Below, one piece after another: positions 12,801 through 22,295 of a stretch of DNA of 64,000 nucleotides (position 1 is the first letter of the stretch; every line of letters starts with the position of its first letter). Under the pieces are notes generated by a model. It was not told where the DNA came from, did not search any database, and saw only the letters and a list, made by a program, of their open reading frames with translations. This stretch comes from Rapana venosa (Eukaryota; Mollusca; Gastropoda; Neogastropoda; Muricidae): contig CM054143.1 in the NCBI GenBank assembly GCA_028751875.1, forward strand, positions 63,529,328-63,593,327, written 5' to 3'. A program made the translations under genes and the position numbers.

Positions 12801-13090
12801 ACAAAACTCAACCCCCCAATGGAAAAGTAAAGGGGAATTTAGTTTCCCAAAACAAACTAAAGCCTAAAAAAGCCCTAATTCAACTACCTGCTTAACGGAA
12901 GTGAAACCTGGAAATTTACTGCTGAAACAGCAAAACGAAAAAAATTTATTTTGAAACCAAAAGCCAAGAAAACTACTGGGGATATCCTGGGGAAAAACGA
13001 AAGACCAACGAAAATTTTCAAGGCAAATTTAAAACGCTGGGGAGGTCCACAGGGAAACCCTTCCACCATCGTCAAGAAAAAAAAACGACA
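9060..13090. other. Degraded, low-quality-looking sequence
   Basis: The stretch is full of short A, C, G and T runs and small indels compared with clean copies of the same elements elsewhere in the window. It crosses element boundaries without changing character and ends abruptly near 13,090, after which the RTE copy again matches the other copies almost perfectly. That points to base-calling or consensus error rather than evolutionary decay. Confidence 0.65.
10011..10023. repeat. Target-site duplication, left copy (RTE copy 2)
   Basis: tgctttttttaag here corresponds to tgctctttttaag at 13,342-13,354, with one mismatch. The two flank the full-length RTE. Confidence 0.6.
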
Positions 13091-13341
13091 TTTTGGGTTT
13101 GGCCCGGGCCCCCCGCCACAACACTCTGCCCAAAACAGTACTGCAGGGAACACTCGAAGGTGGCAGAAGAAGGGGAAGACAGAACAAGTCATGGATGGAC
13201 AACATCAGAGAATGGACCAGGATGAATGACTCGGCACTACTGCGCAGAGCCGAGGACCGAGATGGATGGAGGAGGCTTACCACGGCATCGTCTTTCATGT
13301 CTCCCCCACGACCGCCAAGGTCACGGGTCTGATGATGATGA
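10024..13341 (+). mobile_element. RTE-type LINE, copy 2, apparently full length
   Basis: About 3.3 kb of the same RTE family as the copies at 778 and 45,047, on the plus strand. It spans the 5' leader (aligned to 48,275 and below), the endonuclease (about 10,300-11,300), the RT (about 11,550-12,800) and the C-terminal region ending at 13,332 with a GATGATGATGAT tail. Most of it is degraded, with dozens of apparent frameshifts, so only scraps such as FIDFKKAFDRVW (near 12,220) are readable. From about 13,093 the last 240 bp are clean and nearly identical to copy 1 (frame 13,093-13,332). The shared near-identical target duplication shows an intact insertion. Whether the coding region is truly broken cannot be judged from this sequence quality. 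Confidence 0.75.
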
Positions 13342-13354
13342 TGCTCTTTTTAAG
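13342..13354. repeat. Target-site duplication, right copy (RTE copy 2)
   Basis: tgctctttttaag, matching 10,011-10,023 with one mismatch, directly after the GAT-repeat tail. Confidence 0.6.
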
Positions 13355-14258
13355 CTAACCTAACTTAATTTTAAAAAGGGTTGGAAGGGTTTATGAGGTA
13401 TTTGTCTAATTTTGTGTTTGAAGGTTTCAAGCTTGTGAATTTAGAAGTTATTATTTCGAACAAGGGAGCAAGTGGCAAATTCGAACTTAGTCATTGTCTT
13501 TGTTGTACCAGGTTCGATTTGGGGCAGAATATTGTTCAGCTAACAAAAACCTGAATACAACTAAGGCTTATCACTCTGTATGATATATATGTGTAAAAGC
13601 CTAGTGTGGTTTTGTAATGATTGTTATTATTAAGAATGCAAACTTCTATTTTTTGTGAGGAATGACATAGTAATGTTTAAACTGGTGCAATGACTTGGGA
13701 ATGTCATTGGGGGTTCATCGAATTAAATTAATGTGAGTTAATGTTTACACAGTTTCATAGGATAGACCATCAGCTGTCCTCAAGTAAATGAAACATGTGT
13801 AAGACTAGTTATTGAACACGGTGATTTTAGTGGATACGTTTGATTTGTTGTGAGGATAATTGTTCTCATAAGAGTTGGGAAATGGGTGAGCTGAGAGTAT
13901 ATTTTGAAGATTTGTTCTATTATGGCAAACTCTGGTTAGAGTTTCCGTTTTGCTGTGTGGGTCTTGTGATGATTGGTATCCTTGATCCTGTGATAAGAGT
14001 GTGATTTCATGAAGAGATCAAATGGTTTATTGATTGTTCCTTTTATTTCAGGAACATCGCTAACGTCATCGTCTCTGTAGCATCGTCTCATCGTAACATG
14101 AAGCATCGTTATCATCGGTTCATGTTGTGAATCTTTTGTTTCCTGATCTGAGACATCCATGATTGGTTGGTAGTGAGGACTGGACAAAGTAATTAACAGA
14201 ATAGTTTGTGTTTTAAATTGTATTTGTAATACAATTGGTGATGTGTGTGAGTGTAGTT

Positions 14259-14262
<4 letters not shown>

Positions 14263-14294
<32 letters not shown>
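14263..14294. repeat. TAG trinucleotide tract
   Basis: About ten tandem TAG units inside the candidate LTR-like block. Confidence 0.85.
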
Positions 14295-15007
14295 AATAAA
14301 TTTGTGAACCCAACTTGCTTGGCCTGAAGGATCACATTGAATGAATGTTGTTGTTCGTCACATTCATAGTGTTTCAGTGTGATTGCTGAGTGAGTTGAGG
14401 TAATAATTTTCACTACTATTTACTGTCTCCCTTTTTATAGTTCTTTTCTATTTTTCTTCTATCCTCTTTCTATCCCCCCTTTATCACTCCCAGCCCACCA
14501 GTAGGCGAGCCCTAATCCTCTTTAGGGATACTAAAGACAATAGGATAAGTTTAGGATCCCATTTCTGGTGCCGGATTGGATGGTGCCGGTAATCGGGGTG
14601 GTTACCTAAAGAATTCCTGATTAGGACTCTCTACAATAGCGAAGCGCAAACGCCGGCAACTAGAACGGCAGTGGAGGAAGTCAAAAACCGAAATCAACAA
14701 ACAGCTTTTCCGAAAACAAATAAACAAAGTCAAACTCTTAATCCATTCAGCAAAGACAGACTGCTACTCTTCCCAAGTTCTCTGTGCTACATCCATAAAA
14801 TCTCTTTTTTCCCTCACCTCAAATCTCCTTGGATTTGCAAAAACAACTCCTCTGCCTAACACCCACAGCCTGTCTGAACTTCCATCCATATTTTCTGCCT
14901 TCTTCTCAGACAAAGTTCGAAACATACGCTCCAGACTGGATCAGACTCAATTCCAGCCTGCGCCTCCTGATCCTCTCTTTTCCTTCCATCCCACAAGTGA
15001 AAAAGAA

Positions 15008-16545
15008 ATGACAATTCTGAAGGAAATGACTATAAAATCATGCGACCTTGATCCCATACCTGCTCCTGTTTTCTCACAATGCCTTCCACAACTTGTACCT
15101 ATTATCACTAAAATACTAAACTCATCTCTTGTGTCAGGAAATTTTCCATCAGCTCTTAAAACAGCAATAGTCACACCTCTACTGAAAAAGCACGACCTCG
15201 ATCCCAACATTCTGAAGAATTATAGGCCTGTCTCAAACTTACCCTTTGTCTCTAAAGTACTAGAAAAAGTCGTTCTCAAACAGCTCAACAGTCACCTTCA
15301 TTCCAATGATCTCCTTCCCACTTTTCAATCTGCCTATCGCCCCAACCACAGCACCGAAACCACCCTAGTCCACACTTTAGATACACTTCTACTTGCTTCT
15401 GATGCAAACAAAAATCTCCCTCCTCACTCTTCTTGACTTATCTGCAGCCTTTGATGCCATAGATCACTCAATTCTTCTTTCTCGCCTCCAAAATACGTTT
15501 GGTATTAACGGCACAGCCCTCACCTGGTTTACTTCATACCTCACAGACAGGTTCCAGAAAGTTATTGTAAACAAAATTCAATCAAAACCTGTCAAAATGG
15601 AATGTGGAGTCCCGCAGGGATCAGTCCTGGGCCCTGTTCTCTTTATTCTCTACACTGCTCCACTCTCACATATAATAAACAACCACCATATTGATCATCA
15701 TTTCTATGCCAATGATACTCAGCTTCAGTGCAGTGATGCTGTTGAAAACTTGCCTTCCCTCCTGACAAATATGTCCTACTGCCTTCAAGACATTCAAAAC
15801 TGGATGACTCAGAACAAGTTACAACTTAATGCCGATAAAATCGAAGCCATGCTCATAGGGACCCAACATAAACTTTCCTCTATCGCAAAAACTTCAATAG
15901 AATTCAGCAATACGTCAGTTCCTTTGTCCAACTATGTGAAGTATTTAGGAGTAGTTCTTGACAACATACTCTCTATGAAAAAATTCATCACCCAGACCTG
16001 CCAGTCTTGCTACTATCAATTACGCGCATAAGCGCGATTCGCAAGTATCTGTCCACTGATGCAACTTCCAAGCTTGTCACATCTCTCATTCTTTCACGTT
16101 TACACTACTGTAATTCTCTTTTGGCTGGCCTACCAGCATCATCTATCCACTCTCTTCAACGCATACAAAACTCTGCAGCTCGACTGGTCCTAAGAAAGAA
16201 AAAAATCTGAACACATCACTCCTCTTCTGCGATCTCTTTACTGGCTGCCTGTCTCACAAAGACTGAAGTATAAAATCAATACCCTCTGTTTCAAATGTCT
16301 CCACAAATCTGCACCCTCTTATCTCTGTAACTGTCTTCATCTGTCTACTCCATCCTGTTCCCTTCGTTCAGCCGCAGATACTTTGTGCTTTCGAACACCC
16401 AGATTCAAACAAACCACTGTTGGCCATCGCTCCTTCTCTGTTTCTGGTCCATCTACCTGGAATGACCTCCCTCTTTCACTTCGCCAAAAGCCTTCACTTG
16501 ATACCTTCAAATCCAGCCTCAAAACACACTTATTTCCTACCTGAG
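15008..16545 (+). pseudogene. CR1/L2-type reverse transcriptase (LINE A copy 1)
   Basis: Frames at 15,008-15,436, 15,393-16,031 and 16,007-16,210, plus similarity to about 16,545, together cover an RT. Landmarks are LKNYRPVSNLPFVSKVLEKV, the NHSTETTLVHTLDTLL block, LLDLSAAFDAIDHSILLSRL, CGVPQGSVLGPVLFILYT, the catalytic box (here FYANDTQLQ, so the first Asp of the usual FADD-type pair is replaced by Asn), KLQLNADKIEAMLIG and VKYLGVVLDN. The C-terminal part carries the SLHWLPV and PSYLC-type motifs of this clade and a SGPSTWNDLPLSLRQKPS segment. At least three frame breaks and the Asn substitution make the copy inactive. Confidence 0.85.
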
Positions 16546-16609
16546 ACTTTCCCCCCAAATATCTGTCCCTAATTTTCAACAGCATCTTTCACCTTCTAAG
16601 TGTTGCTCC

Positions 16610-16611
<2 letters not shown>

Positions 16612-16660
<49 letters not shown>
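16612..16660. repeat. TG microsatellite in LINE A 3' UTR
   Basis: A run of tandem TG dinucleotides passing into GC/TG-rich sequence. The same tract recurs at the equivalent place in the other family A copies. Confidence 0.95.
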
Positions 16661-16662
<2 letters not shown>

Positions 16663-16994
16663 CTCGTGTGTGTGTGCGTGCATGCGTGCGCGCGCATGGA
16701 TTTGAAATCTGTTGTTCATTATGTTTAAGGAGAGTTGCATGCCTGTATATGATTGAGTGCAAGCGCTTCGATTTGTTTTTGTTTTTTTACAAGATTCAGA
16801 ACTATATAAATTCCATATATTATTATTATTATTATTATTATTATAAAGCCATCAAAATTGCAATTAATTTTGCAGTAAAGATAGAATGATTCTTCCCAAT
16901 ATAATATTATACATGAATTGCCTAAGGTTAGGCGTGAAGCCCACCAACTCTGTTGCTCTGAACATCTTGGGCACACTCTCAGGGCCGGTTTCAG

Positions 16995-17435
16995 TGTGGG
17001 AGGTGTCACAATTACATGAACCAAGGTGATATATCAGGTCAGATGGGGGAGGTGTCACAATTACATGAAACAAGGTGATATATCAGGTCAGATGGGGGAG
17101 GTGTCACAATTACATGAAACAAGGTGATATATCATGTCAGATGGGGGAGGTGTTACAATGACATGAAACAAGGTTATATATCAGGTAAGGTGGGGGAGGT
17201 GTTACAATTACACGAAACAAGGTGATATATCAGGTAAGGTGGGGGAGGTGTTACAATTACACGAAACAAGGTGATATATCAGGTAAGGTGGGGGAGGTGT
17301 TACAATTACACGAAACAAGGTGATATATCAGGTCAGATGGGGGAGGTGTTACAATTACACGAAACAAGGTGATATATCAGGTCAGATGGGGGAGGTGTTA
17401 CAATTACATGAAACAAGGTGATATATCAGGTAAGG
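16995..17435. repeat. 49-bp minisatellite, about 9 copies
   Basis: Tandem units of about 49 bp built around gggggaggtgt, acaattaca and aaggtgatatatcaggt. The units differ at a few sites (aggtcagat versus aggtaaggt; cacaa versus tacaa), and variants alternate in blocks, which suggests local duplication of groups of units. No coding function. Confidence 0.9.
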
Positions 17436-17629
17436 TGAGCCTTGTTGAAAATTCTGACGCATTTGTTTTGATGAAATGAGAAGAGTCTACCTGCTCTCCC
17501 TGTCGTTGATGAGCCACCCCTAGTGCACCAGTCTCTCTACAGCTTGTGCCTTCTATCTTCACTGACTAGGGGTTTCGTCATTGCACTTTCAATATTTGAT
17601 GGCTGGCAAGTGGTGCTTATTTCAGATGC

Positions 17630-17630
<1 letters not shown>

Positions 17631-17712
<82 letters not shown>

Positions 17713-17720
17713 TCTCTCTT
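17631..17720. repeat. CT microsatellite
   Basis: About 90 bp of nearly pure CT dinucleotide. It creates long but meaningless Ser/Leu or Glu/Arg reading frames on both strands. Confidence 0.95.
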
Positions 17721-18504
17721 GCCTCTTGCCGTCTCCTCTCTGTTTTTACTTTATCCATATTACTTAATTTCAATCAGTTATATTAATGTTCAATTTATTT
17801 GAGAATTCTATGTTTATTAACACATATCTCTTTTCTAAAAAAAAAATGTAATGCATGTACCTCTTGACATTAAAGTTCAGGTCAGTTAGGGATTATGTAT
17901 TGTTAAATATATACTTATCTTTTTAAATCATGATGTTGTATTAGGGTTTTTCCACTTGTTTTATTGATATTCCCAAATCAGGGCGAGGGCCGGATGGAAA
18001 AAAAGTATGCGTATGCTTATTCAGTTACCCTTGAAAAATAAAGGTTGATTCAGTCAGTCACTTAGAGAAGTTCGTCAAAATTCTCAACAAGACTCCCCTT
18101 ACAAAGTTAATGTCACCTTGTTGTATGTAAGTACACCTGAGACTTATGTAATCCACAGTAATATAGATAAAATTATAGCAAACATCACTTGCTTTATCAG
18201 CGGTTCCCTAGATTCCACCATGGGAAGACAAACATACCAAACTTTATATTGATTACACAGGGAGAAAAGGACAGGGATCAAAACCTGCTCACACCTGGGA
18301 TTCAAAATCATATAGGCTGTAAGCATTCAAATCACATGCTAGTATACATGGACAGGTCTGGTTTAGAATTGAGTAAGAGTGGTGCTGCATTCATTAGATC
18401 CCATTTAAAAGTTTTAAAAAATGGTTGTGTTGGAAAAGGTTTTTTAATCACGTCTGAGTTATTTGCAAATTGAATGGCATAGAAGTACCTTTCAACTACT
18501 TTTC
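17721..18504. other. Non-coding stretch with a possible LINE 3' end
   Basis: No gene is visible. At about 17,980-18,060 a segment with ggccggatgg, then cttgaaaaataaaggttgatt and a short ATTCAGTCAGTCA repeat looks like the 3' terminus and tail of a LINE-type element, but no coding part is attached. The assignment is weak. Confidence 0.3.
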
Positions 18505-19285
18505 CTGACATGTAATAAATAATAATAATATAGGGAATTTATAACGTGCTGTATCTCGTAAAACAAAAAAAAGGGAGGGCTTGCACTCAAATCATTTTCA
18601 CGCATGCAATTTTCCTCAAATGTAACAGATTTCAAATTTATGCGCACGCACACGCGTACTCACAGTCCTTCTGATGAGGCTACAAACCGAGGCCCCATGT
18701 GCAAACGCACGCAGAACATCTTTCGCACACTTAAATCCTGTTCCGCTTTTCGAAAGAGTAGACCATTGTGTGCCGGTGGGAACAGATGACAAAATTTGCA
18801 AGCACACTTTCGAACAGAGTGCTTATTCCATTATCTTCGATATAAATATAAAACAAAATAGATAAAATAAATGCACACACACGTGTGTGCAAACACACTT
18901 AAGTGGAGATGGAAATGAAGGATGCTGTTGAAAAGTAGGAACACACATAAGGGAAAGTCTCAGGTAGGAAATATGTGCGTTGAAGGCTGGGTTTGAAGTT
19001 ATCAAATGAAGGCGTTGGGCGAAGTGAAAGAGGGAGGTCATTCCAGGTGGATGGACCAGAAACAGAGAAAGAGCAACGGCCAACAGTGGTTTGTTTGAAT
19101 TTGGGTGTTCGAAAGCACAAAGTATCTGCGGCTGAACGAAGGGAACGGGATGAAGTGTACAGGTGAAGACAGTTACAAGGATAAGAGAGGGCAGATTTGT
19201 GGAGACATTTGAAACAGAGGGTATTGATTTTATACTTCAGTCTTTGTGAGACAGGCAGCCAGCAGAAGAGATAGCAAAAGAGGAA
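18505..19285 (-). mobile_element. LINE family A fragment (3' end), interrupted by a SINE
   Basis: Minus-strand copy of the last part of LINE A, 5'-truncated near 19,285. It contains the FKQTTVG and SGPSTWNDLPLSLR segments (18,899-19,120), the 3' UTR with its AC/TG-rich tract, and a tail of tandem ATT at 18,517-18,530. A SINE fragment is inserted in the AC-rich tract at about 18,663-18,880. Confidence 0.8.
18663..18880 (+). mobile_element. SINE fragment lacking its tRNA head
   Basis: Begins at the conserved central part (agtccttctgatgaggct...ccgaggcccc) and runs through gccggtgggaacagatgacaaaattt to attatcttcgatataaa and a short A-rich tail. It matches the body and 3' part of the longer SINE at 36,668-37,030 but has no A/B box region, so it was 5'-truncated. 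Confidence 0.75.
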
Positions 19286-19403
19286 TGATGTGAAATTTAC
19301 AATATCACTTTTTGTGGTAATTCAATATAGTTTTTATTCGCTTTCAAACATTGGGAATTCTGAATAAGAACACGCTAGTTTTGTAAATTTTCTCATACCA
19401 TGT
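19286..19403. other. Short spacer, no feature seen
   Basis: AT-rich sequence between the LINE fragment and the 36-bp repeat array. Confidence 0.4.
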
Positions 19404-19750
19404 TTTGTATATAAAGGTGGTGGGATAAACATACATTGTCTTGCATGTAAAGGTACTGGGATAAACATTGTCTTGCATGTAAAGGTACTGGGATAAACAT
19501 ACATTGTCTTGCATGTAGAGGTACTGGGATAAACATACATTGTCTTGCATGTAGAGGTACTGGGATAAACATACATTGTCTTGCATGTAAAGGTGCTGGG
19601 ATAAACATATTGTCTTGCATGTAGAGGTACTGGGATAAACATACATTGTCTTGCATATAAAGGTACTGGGATAAACATACATTGTCTTGCATTTAAAGGT
19701 ACTGGGATAAACATACATTTTCTTGCAGGTAAAGGTACTTAGATAAAAAT
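19404..19750. repeat. 36-bp tandem repeat, about 9-10 copies
   Basis: Units of about 36 bp containing ggtactgggataaacataca and ttgtcttgcatgtaa, with single-base variants and two shortened units. Because 36 is a multiple of three and the unit has no minus-strand stop, three overlapping minus-strand frames of 99-140 codons stay open. These frames encode a 12-residue repeat and are almost certainly not genes. Confidence 0.9.
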
Positions 19751-20461
19751 TTGGGTGCCATTGCATTGGGGTCCTGACTGGAATGAGTTGATAGATTTCT
19801 TAGCAAAATGCGTTGCTCCAGAATGTAAATATTTCCATCGAAGTGTTTTTAAGACTTTATTTTGATTGTGTTGCCCACGAAATATAGAACATAATTCATA
19901 TACTACATCTGAATGCTTGGAAAACTAAATATCAAAACAAAATGCTCTCTGCACTTGTTCTGCTATTGTACGAGTCCATCATGCAGTGTTTTGTTTTAAT
20001 GTGCTTAGTGTTTGTATTAAAAAAAAGCAAAGAATAAATGCAAGTGAACAACATATGGTTCTGAGTAGCATGTCCCTACAGTTGCAGAAAGTATTTGCCA
20101 GTCACTATTAGGAGAGCTACTGTAAATTTAATTTTCCAGACTTAACTGTCCATTTACATTATTCACCCTTCCACCCTCCCACTCATCCACAGTTTTGCTG
20201 TACATTTTTAATGTGAACATATAAATGCCTAAATTACCATGTAGTGAACGGACATTAATCTAATGAGAACACACACAAATGCACGAACGCACATGCATGT
20301 GTGCGCGCTCTCTTTCCCTCTCTGTCTCACACACAAAAATCAATATATAGATTCTGTTAACATTATTCTCAGTAGAATAGTCGCATTTTGTCTTTAGTTT
20401 TAAAGGGAGAGGTCTTGACAACATTCTAAACCAGAGCTGCTTTCTGCAGTCACTCTTTGTG
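19751..20461. other. Non-coding stretch
   Basis: No gene or known repeat seen. AT-rich, with only short frames. Confidence 0.4.
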
Positions 20462-20548
20462 ATAGGTGCTAATGAGGGGGTACAAGACAGGCAGGTGCTA
20501 ATGAGGGGGTACAAGACAGGCAGGTGCTAATGAGGGGGTACAAGACAG
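20462..20548. repeat. 29-bp tandem repeat, 3 copies
   Basis: Three near-identical units containing aggtgctaatgagggggtac and aagacagg. Confidence 0.9.
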
Positions 20549-20704
20549 GGCAGCACACCCTCACTGGCCAGAACAGCCTCCACAGCTCGCCATCCTTGCT
20601 TCCTGACTGGGCCGCCACCTCAAGTTTGGCAACTGAAGTCAGGAGGAAGAGGAGGCCCTCAACTCAAGCTGTAAACACGTCTGTTGTCGTCATTTTATAT
20701 ATTT

Positions 20705-21075
20705 ATCTATTCATTTTTATTTCGATGATAACAGAATAAGCACTATTGTGGGTGTGGGTTTTTTGCATCCAGTCCCCATGTGTATGCAGTTTTGTAAATT
20801 TTGTCATCTGTACCCATCAGCACGCAATAGCCCATTTTTTCCGAAAAGCAGAACAGATTTTAGCATATGCACAAGATGTTCTGCATGAGTTCACACAGGG
20901 GGCCTCGTTTTATAGTCTCAGTCAAAGGACTTTTGAGGGGAGTGTAGACGGCACTGATGTTAACTCCAGAGAAAAATATCTTCTTCAAAGGGATTTGAAC
21001 CCCAGTCAGCAGATCACAGCCTATTATGTCGAGCCCTTGTAAACCCAGAGCACTGTCTGACCACACTCTGCTTTT
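20705..21075 (-). mobile_element. tRNA-derived SINE
   Basis: Minus-strand copy of the same SINE group as 36,668-37,030. On the minus strand it starts near 21,075 with a tRNA-like head whose B-box-like ggggttcaaatccc is clear, followed by ctggagttaacatcagtgcc, the central domain (agtcctttgactgagact), and the acagatgacaaaatttacaaaa...cacatggggactgg 3' part with an A-rich tail. Diverged, therefore older than the 36,668 copy. Confidence 0.75.
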
Positions 21076-21617
21076 AGAATTAAGACCACCCTAACAGAGA
21101 GAGTGCGTTTGTCTTGTTTTTGTTTTGCTTTCATGTATTTTGTTTAAAATAAATGGTTTAATGGTGTCTGCTCAGACCTAATGAACTTTGGAAGATAGAA
21201 ATCCAAGCTGCACAACAACAACTTCAACGACAACAACAGCGACAAGCAGGACAAAGGAGCATCAACACCCACAGCAATGCTTTCTTTTTTGCCGATTCAT
21301 CTTCTGTGATGTTCCTGCATGCTCTGCTGTCCCATTGGACTCCCTCTGCCCCATTGATGCCCAGATTCGTTATGGCACATCATCAACACTCAGGAGTCAA
21401 CAGGGAGCCCATCAGTGTTGGGCTGCCCTGAGGCCACTAGCCAGACGAACCCTGCACTGTTTCTGGGTCACGTTGGTTTTGTTCAATGGAGCCTGTTTTG
21501 AGCTAACATAAGCAGGACACCACCTAATAAGCCTTCTACCGATGACAGTGATATTGCAGTTATGGAACCACACTGAGTGAGATGCCCTCCTGGGATGCAG
21601 CAGCGGCAGCAGCAGCA
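21076..21617. other. Non-coding stretch
   Basis: No gene motif. Contains a few CAA/CGA-rich bases near 21,215-21,250 but no defined repeat. Confidence 0.4.
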
Positions 21618-21624
21618 GCAGCAT

Positions 21625-21673
<49 letters not shown>

Positions 21674-21674
21674 T

Positions 21675-21706
<32 letters not shown>

Positions 21707-21990
21707 TGTAGTAGTAGTAGTAGTAGTAGTAGTATAGTGGTAGTAGTAGTAGTAGTAGTTGTAGTAGTAGTAGTAGTAGTTATAAGGTAGGAGCAGTAGC
21801 AGTAGTAGTAGTAGTTATAAGGTAGGAGCAGTAGCAGTAGTAGTAGTAGTAGTAGCAGTAGTAATTATAAGGTAGGAGCAGTAGTAGTAGTAGTAGTAGT
21901 AGTAGCAGTAGTAATTATAAGGTAGGAGCAGTAGCAGTAGTAGCAGTAGTAAGGTAGTAGCAGTAGTAAGGTAGTAGTAGTAAGGTAGTA
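21618..21990. repeat. TAG-rich trinucleotide tract with higher-order repeats
   Basis: About 370 bp of TAG/CAG/GTAG units. Within it a longer unit (ataaggtaggagcagtagcag plus a run of TAG) recurs four times between 21,780 and 21,950, so the tract has expanded at two scales. Confidence 0.9.
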
Positions 21991-22295
21991 GAAGGAGGAG
22001 GAGGTGGAGGAGGAGTAGGATAAGTAGTGATATTAGTAATAGTAGTGGTAAAAGTAAGTTACGAGTGAGTAAGTAAGGATATGTTGCGCCCTAATCTGTC
22101 TTATGAGTAGCTCAAAGTGCTAACAAACAGAGGCCGAAGAGTTACACAGGCTGCCAAACAAAATAAGAAATGTAGGCAGCCACACACCCCACCAACCCTT
22201 CCTCCTCACTGGCTACCCTTCATTACTTACATGCCTCCCACATGAAAACACGCCATCCTGCCACATTACAACATGTAATGATGTTTAAGTGATTG
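21991..22295. other. Non-coding stretch
   Basis: Purine-rich continuation of the TAG tract, then ordinary sequence. No gene seen. Confidence 0.4.

Larger units (their letters stand above)
9808..14635. mobile_element. Candidate solo LTR-like insertion split by an RTE
   Basis: LINE A stops at 9,807 and resumes at 14,636, so a foreign block lies between. Removing the RTE (10,024-13,341) leaves about 1.5 kb that starts TGTAAC and ends CTACA, the TG...CA ends expected of an LTR. It has no coding potential and contains a TAG-repeat tract at about 14,263-14,294. The left flank is in degraded sequence, so a target-site duplication cannot be confirmed. It is unlike the LTR at 23,741. It could instead be a non-autonomous element or another non-coding insertion. 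Confidence 0.35.
14636..16850 (+). mobile_element. LINE family A, copy 1, 3' part
   Basis: The element resumes in the linker between endonuclease and RT and runs to its 3' end. Coding similarity covers the whole RT and C-terminal domain (next entry). The 3' UTR holds a TG tract (16,612-16,660) and ends with a partial copy of a family-typical terminus (tatataaattccatatatt) followed by an ATT-repeat tail at about 16,820-16,845. With the 8,011-9,807 part this is close to a complete element of about 4 kb. Confidence 0.85.

Noticed and set aside
16995..17435. CRISPR-like array
   Set aside because: The units are directly tandem and similar throughout, with no unique spacers, in a eukaryotic genome.
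17523..17802. Ser/Leu-rich and Glu/Arg-rich frames around the CT tract
   Set aside because: Pure products of a dinucleotide microsatellite.
19334..19766. Three overlapping minus-strand frames of 99-140 residues with a 12-residue repeat
   Set aside because: They come from a 36-bp tandem repeat with no stop codons, have no start context or flanking domain, and all three frames are equally open.
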